64,000 nt of DNA, taken from assembly GCF_954871325.1 (NCBI RefSeq), contig NC_088775.1, positions 47,345,561-47,409,560 of the forward strand, in the 5' to 3' direction. Each line of letters opens with the position of its first letter. Within the stretch, counting starts at the first letter, position 1. Position numbers and translations under genes: made by a program. The DNA is from Gordionus sp. m RMFG-2023 (Eukaryota; Nematomorpha; Gordioida; Chordodea; Parachordodidae). This document shows, piece after piece, positions 22,393 through 35,116 of this stretch. Below the pieces are notes generated by a model that made no database searches, had not been told where the DNA came from, and worked only from the letters and a program-made list of their open reading frames with translations.

Positions 22393-25038
22393 TTTCAGCA
22401 TAAGTTAACTATACATAAAATAATTTTATGGGCTTGGGCCGGGCTTGGGAAATTTTTTAAATATTATAGCGGGCTTGGGGCGGGCTTGGGAATTTTTTTA
22501 AATATTAAAAACGGGCCGGGCCTGGGCTTAAAATTTTTTTTTACGATGTGCTTGGGCCGGGTTTGGTCCTAAAATCTAGGCCCATGAAGGTCTCTAAACT
22601 AGACAAGACATAAATAAAATTTTGCTTCTCAAGGCACAAACGAAAATTTTCAAGAATGGTTATGATTATCCAAACTTGGTAAACAGTGCGCTTTTCCTGA
22701 CGATAATCGTATAAAATAAAAACTTAAGACATCTAGTTTAAATGACAATATTTAACAAAAATTAAGAAGGGACGTAAATTCAATTTTAGATATGGTAGAA
22801 TTGGGGAGAAAATTAGATAGCATTCATATCAAATCAGATATCGATAATATAAATTATGTGAGTAATGATAAAAAACTTAATAAAAATATAGATATTAATA
22901 ATTGAAGTAAAAGAATCTAGATAAACCTTCACGCAACCAAAATACTTTTGATAACACTTATCCTAGATATAATTGTTGGAATGAGAATAATTATATTAGA
23001 ACTAATGACAATAAAATTATGACAACGGATATAATAATAATTATAATAGAAGTAGGAATTACAATAATAACAATTTTAGATTTTATGGCAATTATAGTAA
23101 TCTTAGAAACAATAACAATCATAATAATAGCAACTTTTATAAACTATCACAATAACAGCAATTATCAAAATAATAACAAAACTCAAGTAACTACGGTAGA
23201 AACAACACGTGGTGTAATAATCAGAGGAAACAGATTCAATACGATGATAATCATAATAATTACCGATCCTATAACAACAACTCAAATAACTACGGTTTAA
23301 ACAATACGTGGCATGATTACAACCAGAGAAAGCAAATACAATTTAGTGACCAGAATCGATATAACAATAATAATTGTAACATAAATATTGAAGAAATTGT
23401 TGAAGACAAAGTCGACACTGTCAAAGACAATAATGATCTTAACGTCAACAACTTACCTGAGAACACGTATAATGATAATGCTAGTGCTTTTATGACTATT
23501 CTAAAATTAAATGATGTTACTACAACAATGCAAGTCGATACCACTATCATATCTCATGATATCTAAGAAAAGCATAACAGAAATTAAAAAATCCAAGTTG
23601 CAACTTATAGCCTACAACGGAAACTTAATCAAGATCATCGGGGCAACTCAAGTCAAAGTAATTTATGAAGGTATCACTAAAAATTTACAAGCAGTAGTTG
23701 TTTAATCAAGAAAAAGCATTATTGGGACGTTCATGGATTAATGCTTTCAAAAATATCTTGAACAAATTTGTAGCATATTGACATCAATTAGATGAAATAA
23801 AAAACAGATTAAAAATTGTGAATCCAAAATGACCAACAGACCAATTAACAAAGCAAATATCAAACTATACTTAAGAAGAGATACTCAACCTAAAATTATA
23901 CCACCAAGTTCTAAGCAAAGATTGATTTTGTGGGGAAAGAACTCAATAGGTGGATACAAGAAAAAATCATCGAGCCGGTAAAAGATATTCGATGGGCAAG
24001 TCCTATAAATACCGTCTACAAGCATTAGGCTTTGCGCTGATTTTAAAGACACTATAAATTCCACTCTAGAAGATTTTAAATACCACTTCCACGAATAAAT
24101 GACTTGAAAGCTAAACTTTCGGAAGTAAAGAAATTTACCAAGATCAATTTTAAAAATGCGTTTCTACAGATTCCGATTGATAAAAGTTGGAGAAATCTTT
24201 TGACAATATCCACATACAAGGGATACTACCAATTTATTCGACTTCCTATTGGGCTCAAGACCTCATTTTCAATCTTTCAACAAATTATGGACCAGATGTT
24301 CGGTGATATGATAGATGTCATATTTTATATTGATGCGATGAAGCTCATTTAAACAACATCAAAAAGTTTTTGAAAGAATATTATCATATGGGCACCTAAC
24401 TTCGCCAAAAGCTTATTTTTTAAAAACAAAGTGAGTTTATGATATTAACGCCAAGGGGATTCATACTAACCATGACAAAATTGAAGCAATAAATATGAAC
24501 CAAAATCAGCTGCTGAATTATCAACATTTCTGGGTATGGCTGGTTACTATAGAAAATTTTAAGTAACTTTGCAGAAATTACTGGTCCTTTATACAAAATT
24601 GTCAACAAAGAAAAATGGGCATGGAACTTAGAGTAAGAAGTTTTATCATCTAAAGATGTTTATTAATCTTCCTCCAGCTTTGACTTATTTTAATCCTAAA
24701 TTACCTATCGAAATTGCAACTGACGCATTTAAATGTGGTTTAGGAGCTGTATTATTTCATACTGAAAGGGCAAAGAAACCCCAATAGCTTTTGCGTCGAG
24801 AACCTTATTAAAATCCGAAATGAATACACAAATATTGAGCGTGAGGCTTTCGCTATTATGTTTGCTATAAAGAGATTCCAGGAATATTTAATCGGGACTA
24901 AATTTACAATAATTACTGACCATAAATCTCTAGTCCATATTTCTACCAAAGGACTTAAGGACAACAGTAATATGTCCTTAAGACTTCAAAAATGAAATAT
25001 AACATTAGGAGGTTATGATTTCAACATAAAGTATAAAG

Positions 25039-25434
25039 GGTTAATGATAGTCACTACCTTAAGGTAATACCTATCAAATTTGTATTTTGTTTATTTTTCA
25101 TTTGGATAGGCACTACCAAATTTTTTTATAATATATATTTGAAAAATCGTGATTTTTGCAAAGCCTCTCTAGCCTAGTCGGCAAGAGCGTCGCTTACAAA
25201 TTCAAATGGGTTCGGATCCCAGCAATGATCATGTTTTTAATCTAACTTAGTGGTTCCGTCCTTGGGGGGGGGGTGATATATAGGAGGCCGGACTCGATCA
25301 CGTGATTCCATTATAATATATGTTAAATAATAAGGGTCTTATTACATTTTAATAAATTTTGGTCGGTATTTAGCAAATTTGGTAGGTATTTTGAAAATTG
25401 CTATACGTTGACTTGGTAGTGACTATCATTAACC
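25039..25434. mobile_element. MULE-like non-autonomous element with 20-bp perfect TIRs
   Basis: Termini GGTTAATGATAGTCACTACC and its exact inverse enclose 396 bp. The flanks repeat AAGTATAAAG (25029-25038 and 25435-25444). A 9-10-bp duplication with TIRs starting GG fits Mutator-like elements better than hAT (8 bp). It interrupts the RNase H/integrase interval of the Ty3/gypsy fossil. It has no transposase, but an internal tRNA-like promoter region lies at 25163-25222. Confidence 0.8.
25163..25222 (+). promoter_or_regulatory. tRNA-like pol III promoter (A and B boxes)
   Basis: TAGCCTAGTCGG (25170-25181) matches the A-box consensus TRGYNNARNNGG. GGTTCGGATCC (25209-25219) matches the B box GGTTCRANTCC with one deviation, and it sits in a perfect T-arm-like hairpin (TGGG-TTCGGAT-CCCA). 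The spacing between the boxes is tRNA-like. An anticodon arm is not convincing, so this is probably a tRNA-derived SINE piece and not a tRNA gene. Confidence 0.6.
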
Positions 25435-27255
25435 AAGTATAAAGCCGGAAATTATAACGTTATTCCTGATTGTCTTTCAAGATTACCACAAGTAAGTAAC
25501 GATGAAGTTGTAGAAAATATTACAATTACAAATGACTTTATGGATATGCCTATTAATTTTAATAAAATACATGACGATATTTACAAAGATATTGATATAA
25601 CACAAGTCATCAATGATATTAAGAACAACGAGCTTATAAAAAATAAGATTTATAAAAATATTGAATTGAATTAAGTATAATTAAAGGTTGTCTTTACAAA
25701 AACAAAAAAATCAATTCCATCTAATATGAGAAAAAACTTATAGCAGTACATGAAGGTCATTTGGGAGCGGAAAGAATCAAATCCTTGGCCAAAGATCATA
25801 TGTGGTGGCCTGGTTATTAACATAAAGATGGAAGTAAAAAGTTGTGACGACTGTAATATATATCATGACAATCTTAAAAAGATAAAAAACCATGGGTTTG
25901 GCAACCAAACTATTTGAAAGGATACATATAGACTATGCGGGTCCTCCTTTCACAAAAAATTGGTTGATAATAGTCGATGCCTATAGTAAATTACAAATTA
26001 ATGCTCCTGTCAAAAATATTGCAACCGAAATCACATTAAAAGAAATTTTTAAGGCCATTTGGCTATTCGGAATATCTGAAACTATAGTTAGTGATAATGG
26101 CACTAACTTCCCAAGTAATGATTTTGAGAAATTTTGCAATGATTATGGCATTAAACATGTATTGACGTCGGCATACCACCAGCATTCTAATGGCCAGATG
26201 GAACGTATGGTGAGAACGTTTAAGACCCACATGAAAAGAAATATAAAGATTGACTTAGATACTGCACTTGACAAATTTTTATTCAATTATAGAAACACAC
26301 GAAATGATACAACAGTGATTACACCTTTCAAAAAAATGTTCAATCGCGACATTAGAATTATATGGGACTTACTAAAATCGTTGGAGGAAAAGGGGGATAA
26401 AGTTAACATAACATTATGACGCAATAGAACCTATAATATAGGAGATTTTTGGTACAAAGTACAAGGTGATGACAAATGGTGGAAAGGCATGGTCACACAC
26501 AAAGAAAGTGACATGATATTCTAAGTTAAGAGAGATAAAGTTATATTAAGGAGACATTTAGACCAATTAAGAAAAAGATATTGTTTTAACACATTTTTAA
26601 ATTATGATTCTAACTCTAAAAATTCTTTTAAGGAGGGAAGTGGGGACATAAATAAAAAAAAACCATAAATAAAGATAAAGTAATACCGATTTCTAAACAC
26701 GGATTAAAAAAAACCTGCTTATTTAAAAGATTATATAACTTAATATATAAAAAATATATAAAATAAATATCAGACACTAAAACGCGAAAAAATTAAACAA
26801 AAATATTATATAATAATCTTATTGATTTATTACCATTCCAACATTCGATTATTCAATTATTCATATTAATTCTATTCTTCCAAATTCGTATATACCGATA
26901 ATTCATTTATTCTAATATCCAATTTGATCAATTGTTATTCCTAATTATTTATGACTTATTGATGGTAATAACAATTTTGAAAGTTGATAATAATAACAAC
27001 CGAGTACTACAAGCAAGCTTATATGACAAAGTTACGATTGGTGAAGACAACTTACGATAAGGATATCAAGCTAACGATTTGAACAAACCAACCAACGTAC
27101 AAAAAACGATTTGGACAAACCAAAGTGTGAAATAGAATGCGATACATACAAGCCAACGATAACAAATTTGAACAACATGAAAGCCAAAACGATGTCAACA
27201 AGCTCTCGACGAAGCTTACATAAAATTATGGGAAAGATTCTTAGAAGGGGGAGGA

Positions 27256-27543
27256 TGTTGAATAGTCAAATTCTTAGTCTTAAACGAAATTTCAATTTAC
27301 CTATAATTTTTATTTCTATTTTTATAAAATACTTATTATATATTCATATTAGCTTATTTTTACTTTTGTATAAAGTTTATTTTAAATTTTATTATGGCTG
27401 TTCAAAATTGAATGGATCTTAATTTTATTTTGATAAAACTATCTTATATTTTTTATTCAAATCATAAAAGATTTTCTTTAAAAAATGTTTGAGATAACTT
27501 AAAATAAATATTTATACATTTGAATTTCTCTCCTAATTCTACA
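27256..27543 (+). repeat. 3' LTR of the 19906-27543 element
   Basis: 288 bp beginning TGTTGAATAGTC directly after the purine run AGAAGGGGGAGGA and ending CCTAATTCTACA, followed by the duplicated CAATC. Confidence 0.9.
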
Positions 27544-28353
27544 CAATCCATTTTTATCTTTAAGTAATTCTCACAAGTGTCCAGGCTTTCTTCATTACTT
27601 TCATTAAATATTAAAATGTTATTTTTGTATTTCTTATATCTACAATTACTTTAATAAATTCGTTAGATATATAAATCCTCCCGTATGCATATTGATAATT
27701 TTGTCCATCCACATTAATATGGATCAAATTTTTACTTATCTTTCGGTTACTATATTTTTAATCCTTTTATATTGACTGTGTAACAAATTTTTACGAGTAA
27801 TATGAGCATTCTAAATACTGTTTTTACAGAATGAAATAATTTCTTCCAAATACACATTGTTATAGAAAATGAGCAATTTAGCATAAAAATGGTGTTGCAA
27901 AATTATCAATATATTTCTTTAAATTATTTTGTTCAGAAATATATATTATCATTACTTGAATTAAAATTAGAAGAGGAAATGGCCTTATCCTATATCTCTT
28001 TAATTCTACTCCTTATTTCGGTTATCATTAATAATTTTAAATATATTTCAAAAAATTTCCCTCCAATAAACATTATTAAAATTGAACTATTAATATTTTA
28101 CCGAAAATGAATGTACATACAAAAACAAAATACAATTATGATGTATGAACCGAGAGGAAAAAATATTTACTAAAATATGATAAAAATCTTGATTATTTGA
28201 TCAAAAAAAATAAAAATTGGAAGACTAAAGGGGAAATTTCGAAGTTTCCCGGGGAAATTTCCCCGATATTACATCTCTAGATTTTAGTAGTAATAAAAAA
28301 ATAAATATAGTTTGTTTTTTCCCCCAAAAAAAGTTTATATCTAGTTAAGGTTA
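27544..28353. other. AT-rich, with a palindromic DNA-transposon-like end near 28230-28278
   Basis: No gene. GGGGAAATTTC and AAATTTCCCC surround TTTCCCGG near 28230-28263, followed by GATATTACATCTCTAG. This looks like the right end of a hAT-type element (TAGAGATGTAATATC when read inward). No matching left end was found. Confidence 0.35.
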
Positions 28354-28581
28354 ATGTATAGGACCAGTTTTTTGTTAATAAGAAAAAAAAACAGGCCAAT
28401 AAAATCAAACATATATTTAATTTACTCATTATTTATCCAAACTACCAGTACACCCAGCGAAAGAATTTTTTCCATTGCTGGCTTAATACTCAATGCAAAA
28501 AGGACTTCTATATGTGCCACAAATCTTGATAAAATACTATTTATTCATGACAATTATAATTTTGTCGAATCTGAATTCTGA
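28354..28581 (+). pseudogene. hAT transposase C-terminal fragment
   Basis: A 75-residue frame. SLFIQTTSTPSERIFSIAG followed by NAKRTSICATNLDKILFIHDN matches the hAT dimerisation region (iq-tSt-SERvFS-ag--l--kR--l----ld-llfi--N). Nothing of the catalytic domain is nearby. It differs clearly from the other hAT fragments here, so it represents another family. Confidence 0.8.
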
Positions 28582-30084
28582 TTTATTATATTTCATTTTA
28601 TATTTTGCTTGCATTCCAAATTTATATTTTAATTTGTTATAATAAAAATCATTAGAATATTACTAATATGTGTTGTTTGTGTGACTCTGATCTGAATAAA
28701 AATGCAATTCCATAAGCTATTTCTGAGAATGAAAAAATTATTTAAATTCGAGTGAGACAGGAAATAATTTAGGAAATGAATTAAACTTTGTTAACAATGT
28801 GTTAGAAAAGAGCACCCAAATAAATTATAAAAAAATGTAATACTTTGATTTATAAAAAAAAATTTTAAAATAAATATCACGCCGCCGCCCCCCTACACGG
28901 CGCGCCGCCGAACGCCGATGAAAAAATTAAAAAATAACGCCGTCGTGACCCACTTCGTGAGTAAACAGATTTTTTTATTAAAGTTCAAATAAAATGATAA
29001 TCACTATTTCTAACATTGTGAACGAACGAACATGCTCGTGAATCAGGTTCATTTTTTGAAGAAAAATGATAAAGACGTTCCTTTTATTTTTGAAGTTTGA
29101 CCGTGAATGCTTTCCTTTTTTGTTTGACGAACGCCTTCAATTTTAGGAAATTTTCTTATTTTTAGTCATTTGAAAATAAAATATATTAAAAATTGATAAG
29201 AAATTATTTTTAATAATTAAAATATTTTTTTATTGACTTTAAACTTTTAATTTTAAATATGGTTATGTTAAAAAATATATGGTATTTATGGTATCACGTC
29301 AATTCGGCGCGGAAAATTTGGCACATGACAATTCGGCGCGGCGACAATTCAGCGCTTATCGATTACAGTTGCTATTTATTATATATTACTTAGTATAAAA
29401 AAATAAGGATGATTAAATAGAAATCATTTTGAATGTTGGTCCTATTAATAATTTCTTCATATTTATTTTTACAAAAATCTCAATTTTATTTACTGAATGT
29501 GTGATACAAAAAAAAATTAACAACCAATATTTATACCTATTTCTTTGGTTGACCAATTTACCACATATGGTATATTAATTAGTAGCCAATCTTATGTAAG
29601 CCGGGATTTTGGGCATAGAAGAAAGAAAGAAAAAGAAAGGTTTGGACCTCTATCTCGAATCTTACATATTATTTTGGCTAGAATTTAAATCGACCGTTTT
29701 TAAAAATAGACCCAGTCATGATCCAAAAATAATCAAATTAAGACTGACTCATTTTTTAGATTTATTAAAATCCTTAAATTCTATTAATCCTTTTTAAAAA
29801 AATATTATGCTTAGGCTAATTTTTTCTATTATATAAATCACAAATTAAATGTGTAATATTAAAAAAAAATAACAACCAATATTTATACCTATTTCTTTGG
29901 CTGACCAATTTACCACATAAGGTATGTTGATTAGTAGCCAATGTTATACAAGCCGAGATTTTGGGCATATTACTTATCACAGGGGCATATTATTTTTAAA
30001 CTTTTATAATTTTTTTTTGTCTAAAATTAGGCGTGAAAAGGGGATTTAAGATTTAAAATTATAGTACTTATCAGGGGGGTATGG
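28582..30084. other. Repeat-bearing intergenic stretch
   Basis: A GC-rich patch of CGCCG words lies at about 28878-28945, and three CAATTCGGCGCGG-like words at about 29300-29355. A direct repeat of about 120 bp (CAACCAATATTTATACCTAT … GATTTTGGGCATA) occurs at about 29490-29613 and 29845-29968, roughly 355 bp apart with about 90% identity by eye. These may be ends of a worn element. The 62-residue frame at 29609-29797 between them carries no motif. Confidence 0.45.
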
Positions 30085-32200
30085 GTTTGTCTATTGTAGA
30101 ATAAATATTTTCAGCGTCTTGTAAAGTTCTTGAGGTGTACGCTATTGCAAATTCGTCCCCGTTATTATATTTTTGCAGGAGTACAACTCCAAATCCTGGG
30201 TTAGGTGCATCTGTTTCTAATATAAACTCGAGGTCCGGTTTATAAACCTGTAAAGTATTTTGTTCTGTTACTATTCCTTTTACCTTTCATTTTTTAGTCA
30301 AATTCCACTTAAAATTTTTACTAGTTTTATTATGTAATTCGGCAATAATTCCATGTAAGTTTAGTATGATCCATGTATGATAGTTTAATATACCTAAAAA
30401 TGATTTTAAGTCATGTCTATCTTTTGGAGTTAGATATTTTTCTTTTTATCGGAGTCTTTTTCATATGTATCCTATATATGATACTTTTTCTTTCATAAAA
30501 TTTATTTTGCTTGTTTTAACTTTTAATCCCGCATTTTTAATTTTTCGAGAAATTGTTTTATATTCTCTACCTGTTCTGTATTATTTTTTCATGTGATTAT
30601 AACATCTTTAAAATAAACTGCTGTATCTTTACAATCAGCCAGTAAATTGTCCATGTATCGTTGAAATATTATTGGTGCTGTAGCTATACTAAAAGGTAAT
30701 CGTAAATAGAGGTAATATCCATTTGGTCATTGTTAATAATTCTTCTTGCGATACTTCGTCAATGCTTATTTGTAGATATGCGTCTTTCAGATCTAATGTT
30801 GTATACTTATTTCCATTTGCGATTACTTCTTCAAACGTTGATAGAATGTGATAGTCTATTAGTTGAAATTATTACCTTGAAATCACCACATAGTCGTAGT
30901 CCTGAAGTTTTACGTACCACTATCATTAGAGTACTTCATATTACTCTTATTGATGGATCTATTTTTATTATGTTATTTTATTCCAAACGTTTCAGTTCAA
31001 TTTCTACTTTTAAAGGCAACGATACTCTTCTTACTAGTAGAGTTATTTGTTTATTTTCTTCTAATTGTAGTTTTACTGATTCTACATTTTTTATTAATCC
31101 TAATTTATTATCAACCAGAGTAACAAATTCTTTATATAGACTTTCAATATTCACGTTTCCATTACCATTTTTATTATATTTATTGCTGATCATATTGACT
31201 TTTACCTTTATTGGTAACGATAAAATTCTATAATCCATGGAAATCCAATAACGCAGCATCATTTGTTTTTGTAACTAATACGAAAGCCATTTTATTTTAT
31301 CATCTAATTGAACTTTTACATATGCTTCTCCCATAATTTTTATTGTATTGTTTTCATATGTAGTTGGAGCTCTGACCATTCTCAGTATTGGCCTCCCAAT
31401 TTTATTTCATGTTATTGTATTAATAATGGTTATTGTTGAACCTGTATCATTCCATTTTAATTCGTGGGTGTTTATTAATACCATAATTGTTGGGTGCTAT
31501 TCATATTTGTAGACCTTTTTTATTGAGAAATCTGAATTATCGTAGTTACTATAAATTGTACCGTAAAATTTCCCTCCATTTTTAACACGGCAAAGTGGTT
31601 TAATCTTTTACAGCTGCACGTTTTTCCGTATGCTGGACAATTCCGAATAGCATGGTTTTCTTGTATAATTATTCGTGTGGTAGTTATTAGAACCTTGAAC
31701 TGGTTTTCTTTTTACATATATTTTATTATCATTATTCTGCCGATTATCATTATCATTATACTGCCCATTATTATAATTTTGATTTAACCGTTTATTATTA
31801 TCATTATGTTTAGTCTTCTCTTTGATTTTATAAACCATTTTAGTATTATTTATCGCTAAAGCTATTTTTATAACCTTGTTTAAGCTTAACGGTTGCTCTT
31901 CAGTATCTGGGTTTTTTTATATCTATTATTATATTTATTTCTCCATATTCTATGAATAATTTTTTCAAAGTTGCGTCTGTTTGAGGAATGTTCTTTACAT
32001 TCAAAATATATTTAATATAATCGAAATAATCATCTAAAGAAGTTACTTCTTTACGGAATTCGTTTAATGTAATTTTTGAAATATCACCCATCATTCTAAA
32101 AATAATATTTTTTTTTTAAAAAAAACAATAAAAATTTTTATATAATTCTATTTAATATTTTACTTGACCGGAGACCATTTCTTTTTTTTATCTCATCGCC
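30085..32200 (-). mobile_element. Ty3/gypsy fragment, fossil, truncated
   Basis: On the minus strand, in order: gag-like piece (31900-32094), basic asparagine-rich linker and zinc-knuckle region (about 31600-31838), protease region (about 31250-31560), reverse transcriptase (about 30300-31200) and the start of RNase H (about 30090-30290). A GGCGATGAGAT leader word near 32190 resembles the leader of the 35117 element. The integrase and 3' LTR are absent; the fragment stops near 30085. It is broken in many places. The gag linker resembles that of the 19906 element, suggesting a related lineage. Confidence 0.8.
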
Positions 32201-32253
32201 AATTTTCTAACTTGAAGAAACCTCATTCTCATTTCTTTTCTATATATATATAT

Positions 32254-32637
32254 GCGGCAATGTGAAAATTCCGGCAATGTGTTATTTTTTCAACTTTAAA
32301 TCATTTTTTGAGCGCGTTTTTAAAAATTTTAAAATCTGATTTTACCAGAAATATATGCCACCATGTATAGAATACCTACCCCATGAATTTCAGACAATTT
32401 TTCCATGAAGTTTTAAACTTAATATAATTTATCAGAAATATATGCCGCCATGTATAGAATACCTAATAAATTATTTTAAGTTTAAAACTTCATGGAAAAA
32501 TTGTCTGAAATTCATGGGGTAGGTATTCTATACATGGCGGCATATATAAAATCAGATTTTAAAATTTTTAAAAACGCGCTCAAAAAATGATTTAAAGTTG
32601 AAAAAATAACACATTGCCGGAATTTTCAAATTGCCGC
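32254..32637. mobile_element. Near-perfect 384-bp palindromic foldback MITE
   Basis: The left arm starts GCGGCAATGTGAAAATTCCGG and the right arm ends in its near inverse (…CCGGAATTTTCAAATTGCCGC). The arms pair over about 175 bp each around a ~35-bp loop near 32430-32465. The loop itself repeats part of the arm (ATATATGCCGCCATGTATAG). It is flanked by (TA)n runs, so a TA target is possible but cannot be measured. No coding capacity. Confidence 0.8.
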
Positions 32638-33724
32638 TAACATATATATATACATATAATACTATTCTATAATTATTCAATGGAACTGATCTTTTATATA
32701 ATATTAAATATAAATACGCTATATTATTATATAATAATATATTATTCAAATAACTTTGAATATTATAACCTTTTAAAATATATGAAATAAAACATAAACA
32801 AAATGAATAATCATTATATTGAATTGTTTAAATATCGCATATTTGAGTTTTAATAATATATTTTAATTAAATGTTAAATCTCGTGTGACTACCATGTTAA
32901 ACCCTAATTTTAAAAGTATCGCGCTACTACTAGTTGTCGGAAAAAGTAGCACGCTACAGATATCGCTGCCCATCAAAAAATAATAACGTGCTATTAGCTA
33001 CTATTTTTTTAAAGATAAATTTGTTTTATTTTTTGCTTAAAGTGGCATTTTAGAGTTTATAATATATAAAACAACATTTATAAATATTTAAATATAGTTA
33101 GTTTTGATTATAAAAAAATTTATGTAATAAAAATTAATATTTATGTTAATATTCTATTTATTTTATTGCATTTTAATAATAAATCATTTCTATGTATCAT
33201 CCCCAAGTCTTGAGTACCGATCAGAGAGTATAAGTTTCGCCTTACTAAACTTAACAGTAGCACTTGGGCAAGGCAGTATTTAATTTTATATACATATTTT
33301 AAACTAAGACATTTTTGTTTGGTATGGGATTCTTCCGCTTTACCATGGTATTTCGGAATTGATATATGGCCAGTTTAGCTTAAAATGGGAATGAATCATG
33401 GCAGCTAACACTTAATCATCATTGTATAGGTTGGGGAAATAGTCACAAAAATTGTATTAAAAATATATCTTAATCATAAAATTTATAAATTAACTTTAAG
33501 TTAGAATAAATTATTCAGTCAAAATCAAAACAATTATATATCATCTTAGATTTTCACCTATATAATATTGAATCCAAAATAAAATAAGCCAACTTAAATT
33601 ATGGATCAATCATAATTAAATTTATTTTTGCTGTGAAAATTAAATTTCTATATAAGTAAATTTATTTTATTTAACATCTCTCATTGCATTTTAATATAGA
33701 GTCTACTAGAAGCTAGCACATGTT
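32638..33724. other. AT-rich, no gene recognised
   Basis: A slightly richer block at 33190-33380 (with GTCTTGAGTACCGATC and TTTACCATGGTATTTC) could be a worn SINE or element end. No promoter boxes or reading frame support it. Another such block is at 32880-33000. Confidence 0.35.
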
Positions 33725-34440
33725 TAGATTATTCAATCTCTTTAATTTTGTAGTTAGGATCTTAAAGTGGGGACATAATACCCAATATCCATATTATCCT
33801 CACCTTCCAAAATTTCAAGGGAAAGAGCCACATATTGCATAACCTACAAAATTAAAATATGAAATTGAATAATTACTAATTAGAATTACTTCTGTATGCT
33901 CTTTTATAAAAGTATGCTCTTCATCGTTGATATATTGAAATCCAACGTGATCACAGAGAAAATTCATTTCTAATCTACTTTCATCCAGAAAAAATGCTAA
34001 TAATTTGATTGCATGGTATACTGAATTCCATTTAGTGTGGTTGGTAGTTAATAAATACCTGGCCAATTTTTTTAAAAATATGTTTAAGCCTTTAGAAGAT
34101 TTGTATATTTATTCCATAGTGACATTTAAATGAGTTGATTGATACCCTTTAGTCGCATCCACTATTACCATCAAATTTCGATTATAGCATGAGAATCTCT
34201 GGCTAGGCAACATTTTAGGCTTAATTGAAAATCCCATAGAATATTTATTAGATTAACATGTATTATAAAATAATTTAAACCTTCTAGATTTCAATAATAT
34301 CAATGGCATCTACACTTATTTCCTCCTCTTCCAATACATTTTGACTCTCATTCTGTATCTCAACTCAATGACAGTCATTGATTTCAACTACTGTATTATT
34401 ATCCTCACCATATATTCTATATTCATATAAAGATAAATTA
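33725..34440 (-). pseudogene. hAT transposase relic (middle part)
   Basis: Minus strand. An acidic stretch (QNESQNVLEEEEISVDAIDI) lies near 34300-34400. TTNHTKWNSVYHAIKLLAFF lies near 34010-34060, corresponding to the conserved TRWNS-y--l block. MQYVALSLEILEGEDNMDIG lies near 33780-33838, corresponding to the block after it (ym-pia--ld-LQgE----G-llPtl). The DDE residues themselves were not found. It is a degraded copy of a hAT family different from those with intact ends here. Confidence 0.65.
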
Positions 34441-35116
34441 TTCAGGCAGTTTTTAATAGAAATGGGTAGCAATATTTATCAAAAATGGAGTGGAAAAATT
34501 ATTTGGTAGGTATTCTAAATTTTGACCTCAGGAATTAGGATATAATTAAGAAAAAATATAATATCAATTTATGAATACAGTGAGTTCCCTGTACCTCATA
34601 TAAATTGAAAGCAATTTATCAATAGTAAATATATATAGTAAAAATTTAATCATCCATATCTTATTAAATGTTAGATTAGCTCAATGATACTATGCAATAA
34701 AAACTAATGAAATAATTTACGATTAAAGTTAACAGTTTAGTTATTATATCGAAATATTTTATGGTTTATAAATTTGCGCAATTTTATGGGTTAAATTTAC
34801 TAATTTTTTTATAATTTGGAATGTTTATGTTATAATAATACTAAAATATGTGCGTAAATAAAAATCTATATATAATGTGAAATATTAAACAACTTTTAAA
34901 TAAATACTGAAAAATTCAGTTAATAACCTAACTTTATTTAATTTTATTACCGCTAATATTCTATAAATTAAATAATGACCATTGCCCAAAATATCATAGC
35001 TTAAAATAAATATTAAAAAATAATTTATAATATTATGAATGCTTTGAGGAAATTTGAACCATTATTAGTAATCATTTTACAAATTTTAGTATGAATTTTA
35101 AAAGACTTGTGGTGTG
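34441..35116. other. AT-rich, nothing recognised
   Basis: No motif or repeat seen between the hAT relic and the LTR element. Confidence 0.4.

Larger units (their letters stand above)
20646..22596. mobile_element. Outer hAT element (non-autonomous), interrupted by a second copy of itself
   Basis: Left end TAGAGACCTTCATGGGCC at 20646; right end GGCCCATGAAGGTCTCTA finishing at 22596. Flanks ACCTAGAC (20638-20645) and AACTAGAC (22597-22604) are an 8-bp duplication with one mismatch. Subterminal GGGCTTGGGCC and CCCAAGCCCGG words occur at both ends. A copy of the same element in opposite orientation lies inside (21425-22392); without it the outer element is about 0.98 kb. It carries only the C-terminal transposase domain, so it depended on an autonomous relative. 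Confidence 0.88.
19906..27543 (+). mobile_element. Ty3/gypsy LTR retrotransposon, fossil, both LTRs present
   Basis: Two related LTRs (19906-20221 and 27256-27543), each starting TG and ending CA, are flanked by the perfect 5-bp duplication CAATC. Parts in order: leader, gag-like remnant (about 22640-23480, with an asparagine-rich linker at 22960-23300), protease (about 23490-23700), reverse transcriptase (about 23880-24640), RNase H (about 24690-25000), integrase zinc-binding part (about 25700-25870) and integrase core (25892-26419). A polypurine tract lies just before 27256. The order protease-RT-RNase H-integrase assigns it to Ty3/gypsy. It is broken in about ten or more places. It also contains two nested hAT copies (20646-22596) and a MULE-like element (25039-25434). 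LTR differences of several percent plus small indels suggest moderate age. Confidence 0.9.

Noticed and set aside
23019-23300. Isoleucine-rich frame of 93 residues
   Set aside because: Out-of-frame reading of the asparagine-codon-rich linker in the gag region of the Ty3/gypsy fossil.
25163-25222. Functional tRNA gene
   Set aside because: A and B boxes are present but no convincing anticodon arm or acceptor stem; better explained as a tRNA-derived SINE-type promoter.
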